DNA of 64,000 nt from Canna indica (lineage: Eukaryota > Streptophyta > Magnoliopsida > Zingiberales > Cannaceae). The notes under the pieces are model-generated. The model worked only from the letters and a program-made list of their open reading frames with translations, was not told the DNA's origin and searched no databases. Position numbers and translations under genes: made by a program. Position 1 is the first letter of the stretch. Each line of letters begins with the position of its first letter. Below, piece after piece: positions 11,535 to 22,885 of this stretch. The stretch is taken from assembly GCA_034359265.1 (NCBI GenBank), contig CP136897.1, forward strand, positions 38,985,501 to 39,049,500, read 5' to 3'.

Positions 11535-11889
11535 TTTTTTTTTTACCTATTTGGTTGCACGACGAGATCATTTTTTTTACCAATCTTTCTAACCAAACGT
11601 TAAGGACGGATGACGTCGTCGCCATAAAATTTGGCTATCGATCGCCCGCCGCAACGTCTACGGCCGGCCCGATCGACCAACCGACCCAAAAAATTAAAAT
11701 TTGTAAATAAATAAGAAAAATAACATTTCAATTATTATTTTTCGTTTAAAACGGGCGTAACTCCGTGCATTATTGTCCGATTTCAGCTTTCCACGTGGCG
11801 CTGAAAGGCGCGCGAAGAGACGAATAAAATGACCCCGAGCTGTCCCTCGAACGCTAACCCTTATTAGCCAACGATCAGAAGAGCATGAC

Positions 11890-12006
11890 GGGTCCGATCA
11901 TACCAGCACTAACGCACCGTATCCCATCAGAACTTCGAAGTTAAGCGTGCTTGTGCGAGAGTAGTACTAGGATGGGTGACCCTCTGGGAAGTCCTCGTGT
12001 TGCATT
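11890..12006 (+). rRNA. 5S rRNA: 5S rRNA gene 26, alpha type
   Basis: Same as gene 23, including the rare G31T. Confidence 0.92.
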
Positions 12007-12374
12007 TGTTTTTTTATTACCTATTTGATTGCACGACGAGATAATTTTTTTTACCAATTTTTCTAACCAAACGTTAAGGATGGACGACGTCGTCGCCATA
12101 AATCTTGGCTGTCGATCGCCGGCGCCGGGCCCGCCGCAACCTCTACGGCCGGCTCGATCGACCAACCGACCCGAAAAATTAAAATCTGTAAATAAATAAG
12201 AAAAATAACATTTCAATTATTATTTTTCGTTTAAAACGGGCGTAACTCCGTGCATTATTGTCCGATTTCAGCTTTTCACGTGGCGCTGAAAGGCGCGCGA
12301 AGAGACGAATAAAATGAACCCGAGCTGTCCCTCGAACGCTCACCCTTATTAGCCGACGATCAGAAGAGCATGAC

Positions 12375-12491
12375 GGGTGCGATCATACCAGCACTAACGC
12401 ACCGGATCCCATCAGAACTCTGAAGTTAAGCGTGCTTGTGCGAGAGTAGTACTATGATGTGTGACCCTCTGGGAAGTCCTCATGTAGCAAC
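12375..12491 (+). rRNA. 5S rRNA: 5S rRNA gene 27, beta type
   Basis: Same as gene 24, including G86T. Confidence 0.92.
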
Positions 12492-12858
12492 TTTTTTTTT
12501 TTACCTATTTGACTGCACGACGAGATCATTTTTTTTACCAATCTTTCTAACCAAACGTTAAGGACGGATGACGTCGTCGCCATAAAATTTGGCTATCGAT
12601 CGCCGGCGCCGGGCCCGCCGCAACCTCTACGGCCGGCTCGATCGACCAACCGACCCGAAAAATTAAAATCTGTAAATAAATAAAAAAAATAACATTTCAA
12701 TTATTATTTTTCGTTTAAAACGGGCGTAACTCCGTGCATTATTGTCCTATTTCAGCTTTCCACGTGGCGTTGAAAGGCGCGCGAAGAGACGAATAAAATG
12801 ACCCCGAGCTGTCCCTCGAACGCTAACCCTTATTAGCCAACGATCAGAAGAGCATGAC

Positions 12859-12975
12859 GGGTCCGATCATACCAGCACTAACGCACCGGATCCCATCAGA
12901 ACTCTGAAGTTAGGCGTTCTTTGGCGAGAGTAGTACTTGGATGGGTGACCTCCTGGGAAGTCCTCATGCAGCAAC
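12859..12975 (+). rRNA. 5S rRNA: 5S rRNA gene 28, gamma type
   Basis: Same as gene 25, with the triple box A change. Confidence 0.9.
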
Positions 12976-13331
12976 TTTTTTTTTTTACCTATTTGGTTGC
13001 ACGACGAGATCATTTTTTTTACCAATATTTCTAACCAAACGTTAAGGACGGATGACGTCGTCGCCATAAAATTTGGCTATCGATCGCCCGCCGCAACCTC
13101 TACGGCCGGCCCGATCGACCAACCGACCCGAAAAATTAAAATTTGTAAATAAATAAGAAAAATAACATTTCAATTATTATTTTTCGTTTAAAACGGGCGT
13201 AACTCCGTGCATTATTGTCCGATTTCAGCTTTTCACGTGGCGCTGAAAGGCGCGCGAAGAGACGAAGAAAATGACCTCGAGCTATCCCTCGGACGCTCAC
13301 TCTTAATAGCCGACGATCAGAAGTGCATGAC

Positions 13332-13448
13332 GGGTGCGATCATACCAGCACTAACGCACCGGATCCCATCAGAACTCTGAAGTTAAGCGTGCTTGTGCGA
13401 GAGTAGTACTATGATTGGTGACCGTCTGGGAAGTCCTCATGTAGCAAC
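13332..13448 (+). rRNA. 5S rRNA: 5S rRNA gene 29, beta-like type
   Basis: C47T, G65T, G81T, G85T, C93G, C94T, G108A, T112A and C116A. Shares C93G with gene 22. Confidence 0.92.
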
Positions 13449-13815
13449 TTTTTTTTTTTACCTATTTGACTGCACGACGAGATCATTTTTTTTACCAATC
13501 TTTCTAACCAAACGTTAAGGACGGATGACGTCGTCGCCATAAAATTTGGCTATCGATCGCCGGCGCCGGGCCCGCCGCAACCTCTACGGCCGGCTCGATC
13601 GACCAACCGACCCGAAAAATTAAAATCTGTAAATAAATAAGAAAAATAACATTTCAATTATTATTTTTCGTTTAAAACGGGCGTAACTCCGTGCATTATT
13701 GTCCGATTTCAGCTTTCCACGTGGCGTTGAAAGGCGCGCGAAGAGACGAATAAAATGACCCCGAGCTGTCCCTCGAACGCTAACCCTTATTAGCCAACGA
13801 TCAGAAGAGCATGAC

Positions 13816-13932
13816 GGGTCCGATCATACCAGCACTAACGCACCGGATCCCATCAGAACTTCGAAGTTAAGCGTGCTTGTGCGAGAGTAGTACTAGGATG
13901 GGTGACCCTCTGGGAAGTCCTCGTGTTGCATT
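13816..13932 (+). rRNA. 5S rRNA: 5S rRNA gene 30, alpha type
   Basis: G5C, C46T, G65T, C94T, C116T and C117T; lacks G31T. Confidence 0.92.
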
Positions 13933-14300
13933 TGTTTTTTTATTATCTATTTGATTGCACGACGAGATAATTTTTTTTACCAATTTTTCTAACCAAACGT
14001 TAAGGATGGACGACGTCGTCGCCATAAATCTTGGCTGTCGATCGCCGGCGCCGGGCCCGCCGCAACCTCTACGGCCGGCTCGATCGACCAACCGACCCGA
14101 AAAATTAAAATCTGTAAATAAATAAGAAAAATAACATTTCAATTATTATTTTTCGTTTAAAACGGGCGTAACTCCGTGCATTATTGTCCGATTTCAGCTT
14201 TTCACGTGGCGCTGAAAGGCGCGCGAAGAGACGAATAAAATGAACCAGAGCTGTCCCTCGAACGCTAACCCTTATTAGCCAACGATCAGAAGAGCATGAC

Positions 14301-14417
14301 GGGTCCGATCATACCAGCACTAACGCACCGGATCCCATCAGAACTTCGAAGTTAAGCGTGCTTGTGCGAGAGTAGTACTAGGATGGGTGACCCTCTGGGA
14401 AGTCCTCGTGTTGCATT
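14301..14417 (+). rRNA. 5S rRNA: 5S rRNA gene 31, alpha type
   Basis: Same gene sequence as gene 30, directly next to it; one alpha unit appears to have been duplicated. Confidence 0.92.
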
Positions 14418-14785
14418 TGTTTTTTTATTACCTATTTGATTGCACGACGAGATAATTTTTTTTACCAATTTTTCTAACCAAACGTTAAGGATGGACGACG
14501 TCGTCGCCATAAATCTTGGCTATCGATCGCCGGCGCCGGGCCCGCCGCAACCTCTACGGCCGGCTCGATCGACCAACCGACCCGAAAAATTAAAATCTGT
14601 AAATAAATAAGAAAAATAACATTTCAATTATTATTTTTCGTTTAAAACGGGCGTAACTCCGTGCATTATTGTCCGATTTCAGCTTTTCACGTGGCGCTGA
14701 AAGGCGCGCGAAGAGACGAATAAAATGAACCCGAGCTGTCCCTCGAACGCTCACCCTTATTAGCCGACGATCAGATGAGCATGAC

Positions 14786-14902
14786 GGGTGCGATCATACC
14801 AGCACTAACGCACCGGATCCCATCAGAACTCTGAAGTTAAGCGTGCTTGTGCGAGAGTAGTACTATGATGGGTGACCCTCTGGGAAGTCCTCATGTAGCA
14901 AC
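14786..14902 (+). rRNA. 5S rRNA: 5S rRNA gene 32, beta type
   Basis: C47T, G65T, G81T, C94T, G108A, T112A and C116A; lacks the G86T of genes 24 and 27. Confidence 0.92.
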
Positions 14903-15269
14903 TTTTTTTTTTTACCTATTTGACTGCACGACGAGATCATTTTTTTTACCAATCTTTCTAACCAAACGTTAAGGACGGATGACGTCGTCGCCATAAAATT
15001 TGGCTATCGATCGCCGGCGCCGGGCCCGCCGCAACCTCTACGGCCGGCTCGATCGACCAACCGACCCGAAAAATTAAAATCTGTAAATAAATAAGAAAAA
15101 TAACATTTCAATTATTATTTTTCGTTTAAAACGGGCGTAACTCCGTGCATTATTGTCCGATTTCAGCTTTCCACGTGGCGTTGAAAGGTGCGCGAAGAGA
15201 CGAATAAAATGACCCCGAGCTGTCCCTCGAACGCTAACCCTTATTAGCCAACGATCAGAAGAGCATGAC

Positions 15270-15386
15270 GGGTCCGATCATACCAGCACTACCGCACCGG
15301 ATCCCATCAGAACTTCGAAGTTAAGCGTGCTTGTGCGAGAGTAGTACTAGGATGGGTGACCCTCTGGGAAGTCCTCGTGTTGCATT
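15270..15386 (+). rRNA. 5S rRNA: 5S rRNA gene 33, alpha type
   Basis: As gene 30 plus A23C. Confidence 0.92.
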
Positions 15387-15754
15387 TGTTTTTTTATTAC
15401 CTATTTGATTGCACGACGAGATAATTTTTTTTACCAATTTTTCTAACCAAACGTTAAGGATGGACGACGTCGTCGCCATAAATCTTGGCTGTCGATCGCC
15501 GGCGCCGGGCCCGCCGCAACCTCTACGGCCGGCTCGATCGACCAACCGACCCGAAAAATTAAAATCTGTAAATAAATAAGAAAAATAACATTTCAATTAT
15601 TATTTTTCGTTTAAAACGGGCGTAACTCCGTGCATTATTGTCCGATTTCAGCTTTTCACGTGGCGCTGAAAGGCGCGCGAAGAGACGAATAAAATGAACC
15701 CGAGCTGTCCCTCGAACGCTCACCCTTATTAGCCGACGATCAGAAGAGCATGAC

Positions 15755-15871
15755 GGGTGCGATCATACCAGCACTAACGCACCGGATCCCATCAGAACTC
15801 TGAAGTTAGGCGTGCTTGTGCGAGAGTAGTACTATGATGGGTGACCCTCTGGGAAGTCCTCATGTAGCAAC
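15755..15871 (+). rRNA. 5S rRNA: 5S rRNA gene 34, beta type with gamma base
   Basis: As gene 32 plus A55G, a change otherwise typical of the gamma type; possibly a conversion patch. Confidence 0.92.
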
Positions 15872-16238
15872 TTTTTTTTTTTACCTATTTGACTGCACGA
15901 CGAGATCATTTTTTTTACCAATCTTTCTAACCAAACGTTAAGGACGGATGACGTCGTCGCCATAAAATTTGGCTATCGATCGCCGGCGCCGGGCCCGCCG
16001 CAACCTCTACGGCCGGCTCGATCGACCAACCGACCCGAAAAATTAAAATCTGTAAATAAATAAGAAAAATAACATTTCAATTATTATTTTTCGTTTAAAA
16101 CGGGCGTAACTCCGTGCATTATTGTCCGATTTCAGCTTTCGACGTGGCGTTGAAAGGCGCGCGAAGAGACGAATAAAATGACCCCGAGCTGTCCGTCGAA
16201 CGCTAACCCTTATTAGCCAACGATCAGAAGAGCATGAC

Positions 16239-16355
16239 GGGTCCGATCATACCAGCACTAACGCACCGGATCCCATCAGAACTCTGAAGTTAGGCGTTCT
16301 TTGGCGAGAGTAGTACTTGGATGGGTGACCTCCTGGGAAGTCCTCATGCAGCAAC
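16239..16355 (+). rRNA. 5S rRNA: 5S rRNA gene 35, gamma type
   Basis: Same as gene 25. Last clear member of block B; the following spacer is the 11-bp-deleted form. Confidence 0.9.
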
Positions 16356-16711
16356 TTTTTTTTTTTACCTATTTGATTGCACGACGAGATCATTTTTTTT
16401 ACCAATCTTTCTAACCAAACGTTAAGGACGGATGACGTCGTCGCCATAAAATTTGGCTATCGATCGCCCGCCGCAACCTCTACGGCCGGCCCGATCGACC
16501 AACCGATCCGAAAAATTAAAATTTGTAAATAAATAAGAAAAATAACATTTCAATTATTATTTTTCGTTTAAAACGGGCGTAACTCCGTGCATTATTGTCC
16601 GATTTCAGCTTTTTACGTGGCGCTGAAAGGGGCGCGAAGAGACGAAGAAAATGACCCCGAGCTATCCCTCGGTCGCTCACCCTTACTAGCCGACGATCAG
16701 AAGTGCATGAT

Positions 16712-16828
16712 GGGTGCGATCATACCAGCACTAATGCACCGGATCCCATCAGAACTCCGAAGTTAAGCGTGCTTGGGCGAGAGTAGTAATACGATGGGTG
16801 ACCCCCTAGGAAGTCCTCGTGTTGCACC
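16712..16828 (+). rRNA. 5S rRNA: 5S rRNA gene 36
   Basis: C24T, C78A, G81C and G97A. T-run interrupted by A (T5 A T5). Confidence 0.95.
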
Positions 16829-17049
16829 TTTTTTATTTTTACCTATTTGATTGCACGACGAGATCATTTTTTTTACCAATCTTTCTAACCAAATGTTAAG
16901 GACGGATGACGTCGTCGCTATAAAATTTGGCTATCGATCGCCCGCCGCAACCTCTACGGCCGGCTCGATCGACCAACCGACTAAGAAAATGACCCCGAGC
17001 TGTCCCTCGGACGCTCACCCTTATTAGCCGACGATCAGAAGAACATGAC

Positions 17050-17166
17050 GGGTGCGATCATATCAGCACTAACGCACCGGATCCCATCAGAACTTCGAAG
17101 TTAAGCGTGCTTGGGCGAGAGTAGTACTAGGATGGCTGACCCCCTGGGAAGTCCTCGTGTTGCACC
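17050..17166 (+). rRNA. 5S rRNA: 5S rRNA gene 37, shortened upstream spacer
   Basis: C14T, C46T and G87C. The upstream spacer jumps from CCAACCGACT directly to AAGAAAATGACC. The AT-rich tract and the CACGTGGC motif are missing, while the last 69 nt before G1 remain. Confidence 0.94.
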
Positions 17167-17533
17167 TTTTTTTTTTTACCTATTTGATTGCACGACAAGA
17201 TCATTTTTTTTACCAATCTTTCTAACCAAACGTTAAGGACGGACGACGTCGTCGCCATAAAATTTGGATGTCGATCGCCGGCGCAGAGCCAGCCGCAAAC
17301 TCTACGGTCGGCTCCATCGACCAACTGACCCGAAAAATTAAAATTTCTAAATAAATAAGAAAAAGAACATTTCAATTATTATTTTTCGTTTAAAACCGGC
17401 GTAACTCCGTGCATTATTGTCCGATTTCAGATTTTCACGTGGCGCTGAAAGGCGCGCGAAGAGACGAAGAAAATGACCCCGAGCTGTCCCTCGGACGCTC
17501 ACCCTTATTAGCCGACGATCAGAAGTGCATGAT

Positions 17534-17650
17534 GGGTGTGATCATATCAGCACTAACGCACCGGATCCCATCAGAACTTCGAAGTTAAGCATGCTTGTGA
17601 GAGACTAGTACTAGGATGGGTGACCCTCTGGGAAGTCTTCGTGTTGCACT
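17534..17650 (+). rRNA. 5S rRNA: 5S rRNA gene 38, IE variant
   Basis: C6T, C14T, C46T, G58A, G65T, C67A, G72C, C94T, C105T and C117T. The IE reads AGAGAC in place of CGAGAG. Confidence 0.92.
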
Positions 17651-18018
17651 TGTTTTTTTACTACGTATTTGATTGCACGACGAGATCATTTTTTTTACCA
17701 ATTTTTCTAACCAAACGTTAAGGACGGACGACGTCGTCGCCATAAATCTTGGCCGTCGATCGCCCGCGCCGGGCCCGCCGCAACCTCATCGGCCGGCTCG
17801 ATCGACCAACCGACCCGAAAAAATAAAATCTGTAAATAAATAAGAAAAATAACATTTCAATTATTATTTTTCGTTTAAAATGGGCGTAACTCCGTGCATT
17901 ATTGTCCGATTTCAGATTTTCACGTGGCGCTGAAAGGAGCGCGAAGAGACGAAGAAAATGACCCCGAGCTGTCTCTCGGACGCTCACCCTTATTAGCCGA
18001 CGATCAGAAGTGCATGAC

Positions 18019-18135
18019 GGGTGTGATCATATCAGCACTAACGCACCGGATCCCATCAGAACTTTGAAGTTAAGCGTGCTTGTGAGAGACTAGTACTAGG
18101 ATGGGTGACCCTCTGGGAAGTCTTCGTGTTGCACT
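18019..18135 (+). rRNA. 5S rRNA: 5S rRNA gene 39, IE variant
   Basis: As gene 38 but without G58A and with C47T added. Exactly 485 bp downstream of it. Confidence 0.92.
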
Positions 18136-18503
18136 TGTTTTTTTACTACCTATTTGATTGCACGACGAGATCATTTTTTTTACCAATTTTTCTAACCAAA
18201 TGTTAAGCACGGACGACGTCGTCGCCGTAAATCTTGGCTGTCGATCGCCCGCGCCGGGCCCGCCGCAACCTCATCGGCCGGCTCGATCGACCAAACGACC
18301 CGAGAAATTAAAATCTGTAAATAAATAAGAAAAATAACATTTCAATTATTATTTTTCGTTTAAAACGGGCGTAACTCCGTGCATTATTGTCCGATTTCAG
18401 CTTTTCACGTGGCGCTGAAAAGCGCGCAAAGAGACGAATAAAATGACCCCGAGCTGTCCCTCGAACGCTCACCCTTATTAGCCGACGATCAGAAGAGCAT
18501 GAC

Positions 18504-18620
18504 GGATGCGATCATACCAGCACTAACGCACCGGATCCCATCAGAACTCTGAAGTTAAGCGTGCTTGGGTGCGAGTAGTACTAGGATGGGTGACCCCCTG
18601 GGAAGTCCTCGTGTTGCACC
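18504..18620 (+). rRNA. 5S rRNA: 5S rRNA gene 40, IE variant
   Basis: G3A, C47T, C67T and A69C; the IE reads TGCGAG. First of three almost identical units. Confidence 0.94.
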
Positions 18621-18988
18621 TTTTTTTTTACTACCTATTTGATTGCACGACGATATCATTTTTTTTACCAATCTTTCTAACCAAACGTTAAGGACGGACG
18701 ACGTCGTCGCCATAAATCTTGGCTGTCGATCGCCCGCGCCGGGCCCGCCGCAACCTCATCGGCCGGCTCGATCGACCAACCGACCCAAAAAATTAAAATC
18801 TGTAAATAAATAAGAAAAATAACATTTCAATTATCATTTTTCGTTTAAAACGGGCGTAACTCCGTGCATTATTGTCCGATTTCAGCTTTTCACGTGGCGC
18901 TGAAAAGCGCGCGAAGAGACGAATAAAATGACCCCGAGCTGTCCCTCGAACGCTCACCCTTATTAGCCGACGATCAGAAGAGCATGAC

Positions 18989-19105
18989 GGATGCGATCAT
19001 ACCAGCACTAACGCACCGGATCCCATCAGAACTCTGAAGTTAAGCGTGCTTGGGTGCGAGTAGTACTAGGATGGGTGACCCCCTGGGAAGTCCTCGTATT
19101 GCACC
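18989..19105 (+). rRNA. 5S rRNA: 5S rRNA gene 41, IE variant
   Basis: As gene 40 plus G110A. Confidence 0.94.
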
Positions 19106-19473
19106 TTTTTTTTTACTACCTATTTGATTGCACGACGATATCATTTTTTTTACCAATCTTTCTAACCAAACGTTAAGGACGGACGACGTCGTCGCCATAA
19201 ATCTTGGCTGTCGATCGCCCGCGCCGGGCCCGCCGCAACCTCATCGGCCGGCTCGATCGACCAACCGACCCGAAAAATTAAAATCTGTAAATAAATAAGA
19301 AAAATAACATTTCAATTATTATTTTTCGTTTAAAACGGGCGTAACTCCGTGCATTATTGTCCGATTTCAGCTTTTCACGTGGCGCTGAAAAGCGCGCGAA
19401 GAGACGAATAAAATGACCCCGAGCTGTCCCTCGAACGCTCACCCTTATTAGCCGACGATCAGAAGAGCATGAC

Positions 19474-19590
19474 GGATGCGATCATACCAGCACTAACGCA
19501 CCGGATCCCATCAGAACTCTGAAGTTAAGCGTGCTTGGGTGCGAGTAGTACTAGGATGGGTGACCCCCTGGGAAGTCCTCGTGTTGCACC
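19474..19590 (+). rRNA. 5S rRNA: 5S rRNA gene 42, IE variant
   Basis: Same as gene 40. Confidence 0.94.
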
Positions 19591-19958
19591 TTTTTTTTTA
19601 CTACCTATTTGATTGCACGACGATATCATTTTTTTTACCAATCTTTCTAACCAAACGTTAAGGACGGACGACGTCGTCGCCATAAATATTGGCTGTCGAT
19701 CGCCCGCGCCGGGCCCGCCGCAACCTCATCGGCCGGCTCGATCGACCAACCGACCCGAAAAATTAAAATCTGTAAATAAATAAGAAAAATAACATTTCAA
19801 TTATTTTTTTTCGTTTAAAACGGGCGTAACTCCGTGCATTATTGTCCGATTTCAGCTTTTCATGTGGCGCTGAAACGTGCGCGAAGAGACGAATAAAATG
19901 ACCCCGAGCTGTCCCTCGAACGCTCACCCTTATTAGCCGACGATCCAAAGAGCATGAT

Positions 19959-20075
19959 GGGTGTGATCATACTAGCACTAACGCATCCGATCCCATTAGA
20001 ACTCTGAAGTTAAGCGTGCTTGGGCGAGAGTAGTACTAGAATGGGTGACCCCTTGGGAAGTCCTCATGTAGCACC
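19959..20075 (+). rRNA. 5S rRNA: 5S rRNA gene 43, diverged
   Basis: C6T, C15T, C28T, G30C, C39T, C47T, G82A, C95T, G108A and T112A. The G108A/T112A end resembles the beta type of block B. Confidence 0.92.
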
Positions 20076-20433
20076 TTTTTTTTTTTACCTATTTGTTTGC
20101 ACGACGAGATCATTGTTTTTTACCAATCTTTCTAACCAAACGTTAAGGACGGATGATTGTCGTCGCCATAAAATTTGGCTGTCGATCGCCCGCCGCAACC
20201 TCTACGGCCGACTCGATCGACCAACCGACCGGAAAAATTAAAATTTGAAAATAAATAATAAAAATAACATTTCAATTATTATTTTTCGTTTAAAACGGGC
20301 GTAACTCCGTGCATTATTGTCCGATTTTAGCTTTTCACGTGGCGCTGAAAGGCGCGCGAAGAGACGAAGAAAATGACCCCGAGTTGTCCCTCAGACGCTC
20401 ACCCTTATTAGCCGACGATCAGAAGTGCATGAC

Positions 20434-20550
20434 TGGTGCGATCATACTAGCACTAAGACACCGGATCCCATCAGAACTCCGTAGTGAAGCGTGCTTGCGC
20501 GAGAGTGGTACTAGGATGGGTGACCCCTTGGGAAGTCCACGTGTTGCACC
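20434..20550 (+). rRNA. 5S rRNA: 5S rRNA gene 44
   Basis: G1T, C15T, C24G, G25A, A49T, T53G (box A), G65C, A74G, C95T and T106A. Confidence 0.92.
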
Positions 20551-20907
20551 TTTTTTTTTACTACCTATTTGATTGCACGACGAGATCATTTTTTTTACCA
20601 ATCTTTCTAACCAAACGTTAAGGACGGATGACGTCGTCGCCATTAATCTTGGCTGTCGATCGCCCGCCGCAACCTCTACGGCCGGCTCGATCGAGCAACC
20701 GACCCGAAAAATTAAAATTTGTAAATAAATAAGAAAAATAACATTTCAATTATTATTTTTCGTTTAAAACGGGCGTAACTCCGTGCATTATTGTCCGATT
20801 TCAGCTTTTCACGTGGCGCTGAAAGGCGCGCGAAGAGACGAAGAAAATGACCCCGAGTTGTCCCTCGGACGCTCACCCTTATTAGCCGACGATCAGAAGT
20901 GCATGAC

Positions 20908-21024
20908 GGGTGCGATCATACTAGCACTAAGACACCGGATCCCATCAGAACTCCGTAGTGAAGCGTGCTTGCGCGAGAGTGGTACTAGGATGGGTGACCC
21001 CTTGGGAAGTCCACGTGTTGCACC
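20908..21024 (+). rRNA. 5S rRNA: 5S rRNA gene 45
   Basis: As gene 44 but with G1 intact; 474 bp downstream, and the 11-bp spacer deletion is shared. Confidence 0.93.
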
Positions 21025-21381
21025 TTTTTTTTTACTACCTATTTGATTGCACGACGAGATCATTTTTTTTACCAATCTTTGTAACCAAACGTTAAGGACG
21101 GATGACGACGTCGCCATTAATCTTGGCTGTCGATCGCCCGCCGCAACCTCTTCGGCCGGCTCGATCGAGCAACCGACCCGAAAAATTAAAATTTGTAAAT
21201 AAATAAGAAAAATAACATTTCAATTCTTATTTTTCGTTTAAAACGGGCGTAACTCCGTGCTTTATTGTCCGATTTCAGCTTTTCACGTGGCGCTAAAAGG
21301 CGCGCGAAGAGACGAAGAAAATGACCCCGAGCTATCCCTCGGACGCTCACCCTTATTAGCCGACGATCAGAAGTGCTTGTC

Positions 21382-21498
21382 GGGTGCGATCATACCAGCA
21401 CTAACGCACCGGATCCCATCAGAACTCCGAAGTTAAGCGTGCTAGGGCGAGAATACTACTAGGATGGGTGACCCCCTCGGAAGTCCTCCTATTGCACC
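21382..21498 (+). rRNA. 5S rRNA: 5S rRNA gene 46
   Basis: T63A (box A), G72A (IE), G75C, G97C, G108C and G110A. Confidence 0.93.
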
Positions 21499-21866
21499 TT
21501 TTTTTTTACTACCTATTTGATTGCACGACGAGATCATTTTTTTTACCAATCTTTCTCACCAAACGTTAAGGACGGACGGCGTCGTCGACATAAAATTTGG
21601 CTTTCGATCGCCCGCGCGGGGCCCGCCGCAACCTCTAAGGCCGGCTCGATCGACCAACCGACCCGAAAAATTAAAATTTGTAAATAAATAAGAAAAATAA
21701 CATTTCAATTCTTATTTTTCGTTTAGAACGTGCGTAACTCCGTGCATTATTGTCCGATTTCTACTTTTCACGTGGCGCTAAAAGGCGCGCGAAGAAACGA
21801 AGAAAATGACCCCGAGCTATCCCTCGGACGCTCACCCTTATTAGCCGACGATCAGAAGTGCATGAC

Positions 21867-21983
21867 GGGTGCGATCATACCAGCACTAATGCACCGGATC
21901 CCATCAGAACTCTGAAGTTAAGCGTGCTTGGGCGCGAGTAGTACTAGGATGGGTGACCCCCTGGGAAGTCCTCGTGTTGCACC
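21867..21983 (+). rRNA. 5S rRNA: 5S rRNA gene 47
   Basis: C24T, C47T and A69C (IE). Confidence 0.95.
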
Positions 21984-22351
21984 TTTTTTTTTACTACCTA
22001 TTTGATTGCACGACGATATCATTTTTTTTACCAATCTTTCTAACCAAACGTTAAGGACGGACGACGTCGTCGACATAAAATTTGGCTGTCGATCGCCCGC
22101 GCGGGGCCCGCCGCAACCTCTACGGCCGGCTCGATCGACCAACCGACCCGAAAAATTAAAATTTGTAAATAAATAAGAAAAATAATATTTGAATTATTAT
22201 TTTTCGTTTAAAACGGGCGTAACTCCGTGCATTATTGTCCGATTTCAACTTTTCACGTGGCGCTAAAAGGCGCGCGAAGAGACGAAGAAAATGACCCCGA
22301 GCTATCCCTCGGACGCTCACCCTTATTAGGCGACGATCAGAAGTGCATGAT

Positions 22352-22468
22352 TGGTGCGATCATACCAGCACTAACGCACCGGATCCCATCTGAACTCCGA
22401 AGTTAAGCGTGCTTGGGCGAGAGTAGTACTATGATGGTTGACCCCCTGGGAAGTCCTCGTGTTGCACC
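22352..22468 (+). rRNA. 5S rRNA: 5S rRNA gene 48
   Basis: G1T with T at -1, A40T, G81T and G87T (box C). Start-site context is changed. Confidence 0.94.
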
Positions 22469-22738
22469 TTTTTTTTTACTACCTATTTGATTGCACGACG
22501 AGATCATTTTTTTTACCAATCTTTCTAACTAAACGTTAAGGACGGACGACGTCGTCGACATAAAATTTGGCTGTCGATCGCCCGCGCGGGGCCCGCCGCA
22601 ACCTCTACGGCCGGCTCGATCGACCAACCGACCCGAAAAATTAAAATTTGTAAATAAATAAGAAAAATAACATTTCATTTATTATTTTTCGTTTAAAACG
22701 GGCGTAACTTCGTGCATCATTGTCCGATTTCATCTTTT

Positions 22739-22746
22739 CACGTGGC
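22739..22746 (+). promoter_or_regulatory. G-box-like CACGTGGC in the spacer (representative)
   Basis: CACGTGGC lies 98 nt before gene 49 and at about the same place in most units. It matches the plant bZIP/bHLH G-box core. A role in Pol III transcription is not established; this is a sequence match only. Confidence 0.4.
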
Positions 22747-22781
22747 GCTAAAAGGCGCGCGAAGAGACGAAGAAAATCACC

Positions 22782-22797
22782 CCGAGCTATCCCTCGG
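22782..22797 (+). other. Inverted repeat upstream of gene 49 (representative)
   Basis: CCGAG, 6 nt, CTCGG. Present in most leaders; units whose leader reads CCCCCGAACTCTCC lose the left arm. Function unknown. Confidence 0.5.
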
Positions 22798-22807
22798 ACG
22801 CTCAACC

Positions 22808-22813
22808 TTATTA
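22808..22813 (+). promoter_or_regulatory. TATA-like element at -29 to -24 of gene 49 (representative)
   Basis: TTATTA in the leader CCTTATTAGCC. Plant 5S genes are known to use a TATA-like element near -28 and C at -1; both are present here and in most units. Confidence 0.7.
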
Positions 22814-22885
22814 GCCGACGATCAGAAGTGCACGACGGGTGCGATCATACCAGCACTAACGCACCGGATCCCATCAGAACTCCGA

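Larger units (their letters stand above)
10330..11770 (+). repeat. 1,441-bp alpha-beta-gamma trimer, first copy (genes 23-25)
   Basis: Gene starts 10,449, 10,934 and 11,418 recur at +1,441, including the rare G31T in the alpha gene and G86T in the beta gene. Edges are approximate. Confidence 0.88.
11771..13211 (+). repeat. 1,441-bp alpha-beta-gamma trimer, second copy (genes 26-28)
   Basis: Gene sequences equal those of genes 23-25. The spacer after the gamma gene differs slightly (CAACCTC against CAACGTC). A less exact alpha-beta-gamma run recurs at genes 33-35. Confidence 0.88.
9733..16690 (+). repeat. Array block B, higher-order repeat of three 5S types (genes 22-35)
   Basis: Spacers share GGCGCCGGGCCCGCCG, AAATCTGTAAAT and GAATAAAATGA, and leaders often read AGAAGAGCATGACGG. 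Three gene types alternate. Alpha has G5C and ends GCATT. Beta has G81T and ends TAGCAAC. Gamma has G5C with a mutated box A and ends CAGCAAC. The order from gene 22 is beta-like, alpha, beta, gamma, alpha, beta, gamma, beta-like, alpha, alpha, beta, alpha, beta, gamma. Confidence 0.88.
16691..20300 (+). repeat. Array block C (genes 36-43)
   Basis: Spacers of genes 38-42 carry CAACCTCATCGGCCGG in place of CAACCTCTACGGCCGG. Genes 38-39 form one near-identical pair and genes 40-42 a near-identical trio at exactly 485-bp spacing, which suggests recent single-unit amplification. The spacer between genes 36 and 37 is shortened to give a 338-bp unit. Confidence 0.82.
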
